Part shown: piece by piece, positions 61,989-64,000 of the stretch
How the letters are laid out: every line of letters begins with the position of its first letter
Position numbering within the stretch: the first letter of the stretch is position 1
Assembly (NCBI GenBank): GCA_027923505.1
Contig: BROI01000037.1
Location: forward strand, 1 to 64,000
Source of the DNA: Mayamaea pseudoterrestris
Taxonomy: Eukaryota; Bacillariophyta; Bacillariophyceae; Sellaphorales; Sellaphoraceae
Length of the DNA: 64,000 bases
Reading direction: 5' to 3'
The notes under the pieces: model-generated
Databases searched by the model: none
The model's input: only the letters and a program-made list of their open reading frames with translations
Told to the model about the DNA's origin: nothing
Position numbers and translations under genes: made by a program

Positions 61989-62304
61989 GATTCAAGTATT
62001 GTGCGAGAAAAAGAGCGGAAGAAAAAGGCTTCAAATTAGGACAATGAGCGGCAAACGTTCGTCATGGTCAAGCTCGATGGATCTGTGGTCGCGTCCACGT
62101 TTGGATTTCTGTCGCTACGGTATTGGTCGGACATGCTCGCACCCGGACGTTTCGTAATGGACGGCTGCGAAAGGCTCATCCATGTTGCGCTCAGAACCTT
62201 TTTGTCTCTTTCGATCCGCGCTCATCTCATCATTGCCATTCCGCCATTCCTCGCCACAGTTGAGCAATAGCAACGTCTTTATCTTACAGTAATCTACTAA
62301 TATC
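61989..62304. other. divergent promoter of EIF2B4 and CCT3
   Basis: No gene seen; the two ATGs are 316 bp apart, suggesting a shared promoter for two translation/proteostasis genes. Confidence 0.45.
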
Positions 62305-64000
62305 ATGAATGGTCCAGGAGGCGGTCCTCCTATCATGGTGCTAAGTGAGTAGTTGTGACATCGGGGCGGACAAAGGTTGCGTGTCGCTCGCTGCGCGCAT
62401 TGCGAAAAGTTGCAATGATGGACAAGGCAATGTATATTCTTGCAGCAAAAAGCTGCCATTTCATGCGATATTTAAACTAGCGAGTAGCCGGAAATCGTCC
62501 AGTGCCTTTTCGTCCAACTAAATCTAAATCTCCCCTTTTTTCGTTACCTTTTGCATCGCACCACAGACACCAAGCAGCAGCGTCAGACAGGTCGAGCCGC
62601 ACAACTCGCCAACATTCAAGCAGCCCAAGCAGTCGCTGGAATCTTAAGAACAACTCTAGGTCCTCGCAGCATGCTCAAGATGCTTCTAGATCCCATGGGC
62701 TCCATCGTTTTGACCAATGACGGCCACTGCATTCTCCGCGAAGTGGATGTTTCCCATCCTGCCGCCAAGAGTATGATTGAATTGAGTAGAGCTCAGGATG
62801 AGCAAGTTGGCGATGGAACGACCAGTGTCATTGTCTTGGCTGCCGAAGTATTGGGCATGGCCGCTCCATTCATGCGCGAATCCATTCAAGGGACGCAGGG
62901 AAGCATGCATCCGACCGTTTTGGTGAGCGCCTACACCAAGGCTCTGGCCAAGGCGGTGGAAATATTGCAGGAACAAGCTGTTACTGTAGACGTTTACAAA
63001 GACACGGAGCTTATCAAGAGTATGGTGCAGTCGTCGCTGGGAACAAAATTTAGCAGTCGCTGGAATGATAAAATGGTTGAAATGGCCATTCAAGCTGTAT
63101 TGACGGTGATTCAGACGGATGATCGTCCTGCGTCTTCACTCGACATTACCGCCATTCCCAACATTGAGGTTGACATAAAGCGATACGCCAAGGTGGAGAA
63201 GATTCCTGGAGGCGAAATGGAAGATTGTACTGTGCTTAAGGGAGTCATGTTTCAAAAGGATGTTGTGCATAGCGAAATGCGTCGGCATATTGTCAATCCT
63301 CGCATTCTCCTATTGGATTGTCCGCTCGAGTACAAAAAGGGCGAGTCGCAGACAAATATTGAGATTACGGGTGATCAAGATTGGAACCACTTGCTCAAAC
63401 TAGAGGAGGACTATGTTGAAAACATGTGCAACGAGATTATCGCTGCCAAGCCAGACATTGTTATTACGGAAAAAGGTGTAAGTGACTTGGCGCAACACTT
63501 TTTGCAAAAGGCGGGTATCACAGCTTTTCGTCGGTTGCGCAAGACGGACAATAATCGCATTGCACGAGCCGTCGGAGCGACGATTGTTTCGAGGACGGAT
63601 GAAATTGTAGAGTCTGACATTGGTACCAATTGCGGCTTGTTTGAAATGAAGAAGATTGGCGAGGATTGGTTTGCCTATTTGGCTGAATGCGAGGATCCAA
63701 AGGCTTGTACAATTGTGCTGCGAGGAGGTTCCAAGGACGTTTTGAACGAAATGGAACGCAATCTGCAGGATGCCATGCAAGTCGTCCGAAATGTTGTTTA
63801 CAGCCCAAAGCTGGTGTGCGGCGGAGGCTCGATCGAAATGGCTGTTGCGCTTGGCCTCAAGAGAGAAGGCCAAAAGATCCAAGGTATTCAGTCTGCACCT
63901 TTCCAAGCCGTTGGCGAAGCCATGGAAGTCATTCCTCGTACGCTGGCGCAAAATTGCGGCGTGAGTGTCATTCGCACCATTACGCAGCTCAGGGCCAAGC
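62305..64000 (+). CDS. CCT3: chaperonin CCT (TCP-1) subunit gamma, 5' part
   Basis: Exon 1 is 62305-62344 (MNGPGGGPPIMVL), followed by a 222-nt intron (GTGAGT...ACAG). Exon 2 runs from 62567 past the window end; about 490 of roughly 545 residues are visible. CCT-gamma features are NTKQQRQTGRAAQL, AGILRTTLGPRSMLKMLLDPMG, VLTNDGHCILRE, GDGTTSVIVLA (ATPase), SSLGTKFSSRW, DIKRYAKVEKIPGGEMED, RRHIVNPRILLLDCPLEYKKGESQTNIEI, VITEKGVSDLAQHF, RKTDNNRIARA, ACTIVLRGGSKDVLNEMERNLQDAM and VCGGGSIEMA. The subunit is part of the cytosolic eight-subunit ring that folds actin, tubulin and WD40 proteins. An insertion GMAAPFMRESIQGTQGSMHP near the apical boundary is slightly longer than in animals. Confidence 0.96.

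Noticed and set aside
1-64000. CRISPR arrays, rRNA and tRNA genes
   Set aside because: None recognised by eye; tRNA genes cannot be fully excluded without a covariance-model scan (tRNAscan-SE).

Overview
The window is nuclear DNA of a eukaryote, most likely a diatom (Bacillariophyta). The evidence is: genes packed a few hundred bases apart on both strands; GT-AG introns of mostly 65-150 nt; several N-termini with a signal peptide whose predicted cleavage site is followed by Phe (SNA/FTAP, STG/FAPP, VHG/FVTR), the ASAFAP plastid-targeting signature of heterokonts; and families common in diatoms (a cyclase-phosphodiesterase fusion receptor, VxVPPGVxPG repeats, acidic transmembrane proteins with a VPxEVDNxDAMM tail). 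I cannot name the species.

Layout. 1-0.55 kb: 3' end of a Cys-rich protein. 0.5-1.5 kb: doubtful membrane-protein remnant. 1.5-4.6 kb: no supported gene. 4.6-5.85 kb: decayed NUBP1/Nbp35 copy. 6.1-7.4 kb: protein with a methyl-CpG-binding-like domain. 8.1-19.6 kb: tandem pair of very large EF-hand-like single-pass receptors. 20.2-30.4 kb: PITHD1, a small unknown protein, a mitochondrial-type RidA/YjgF protein, a secreted duplicated-module protein, plastid-type methionyl-tRNA synthetase, acyl-protein thioesterase, ribosomal eL29 and CANT1-type apyrase. 30.9-33.4 kb: LRR protein and a small type I membrane protein. 34.8-38.8 kb: seven-exon receptor cyclase-PDE. 41.1-45.6 kb: BAF-like protein, plastid ABM-domain protein and an organellar 5'-3' exonuclease. 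46.5-51.5 kb: membrane protein with a cytoplasmic PDZ domain, a small unknown, plastid-type RidA/YjgF and a secreted Cys-rich protein. 51.8-54.7 kb: HECT ubiquitin ligase, followed by a small Ty3/Gypsy integrase fossil. 55.5-64 kb: type I membrane protein, S-adenosylmethionine carrier, another type I membrane protein, NOPCHAP1-like protein, eIF2B-delta and the 5' part of CCT3.

There is no operon-like logic. The genes mix housekeeping functions (translation, chaperonin, snoRNP assembly, organelle transport) with lineage-specific surface proteins. The signalling-related members are the cyclase-PDE, the EF-hand receptors and a three-member ectodomain family (32.7, 46.5 and 55.5 kb).

The most interesting points are a compact BAF-like gene with a 9-nt first coding exon, a PolA-thumb-like segment placed N-terminal to a stand-alone 5'-3' exonuclease, an E/Q substrate-selectivity pair in the cyclase, a recurrent TACCGGTA palindrome in intergenic/promoter regions, and a hairpin carrying two CRE octamers. 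All calls come from reading the sequence; no database search was run. Exon borders were chosen by splice consensus and by keeping the frame.
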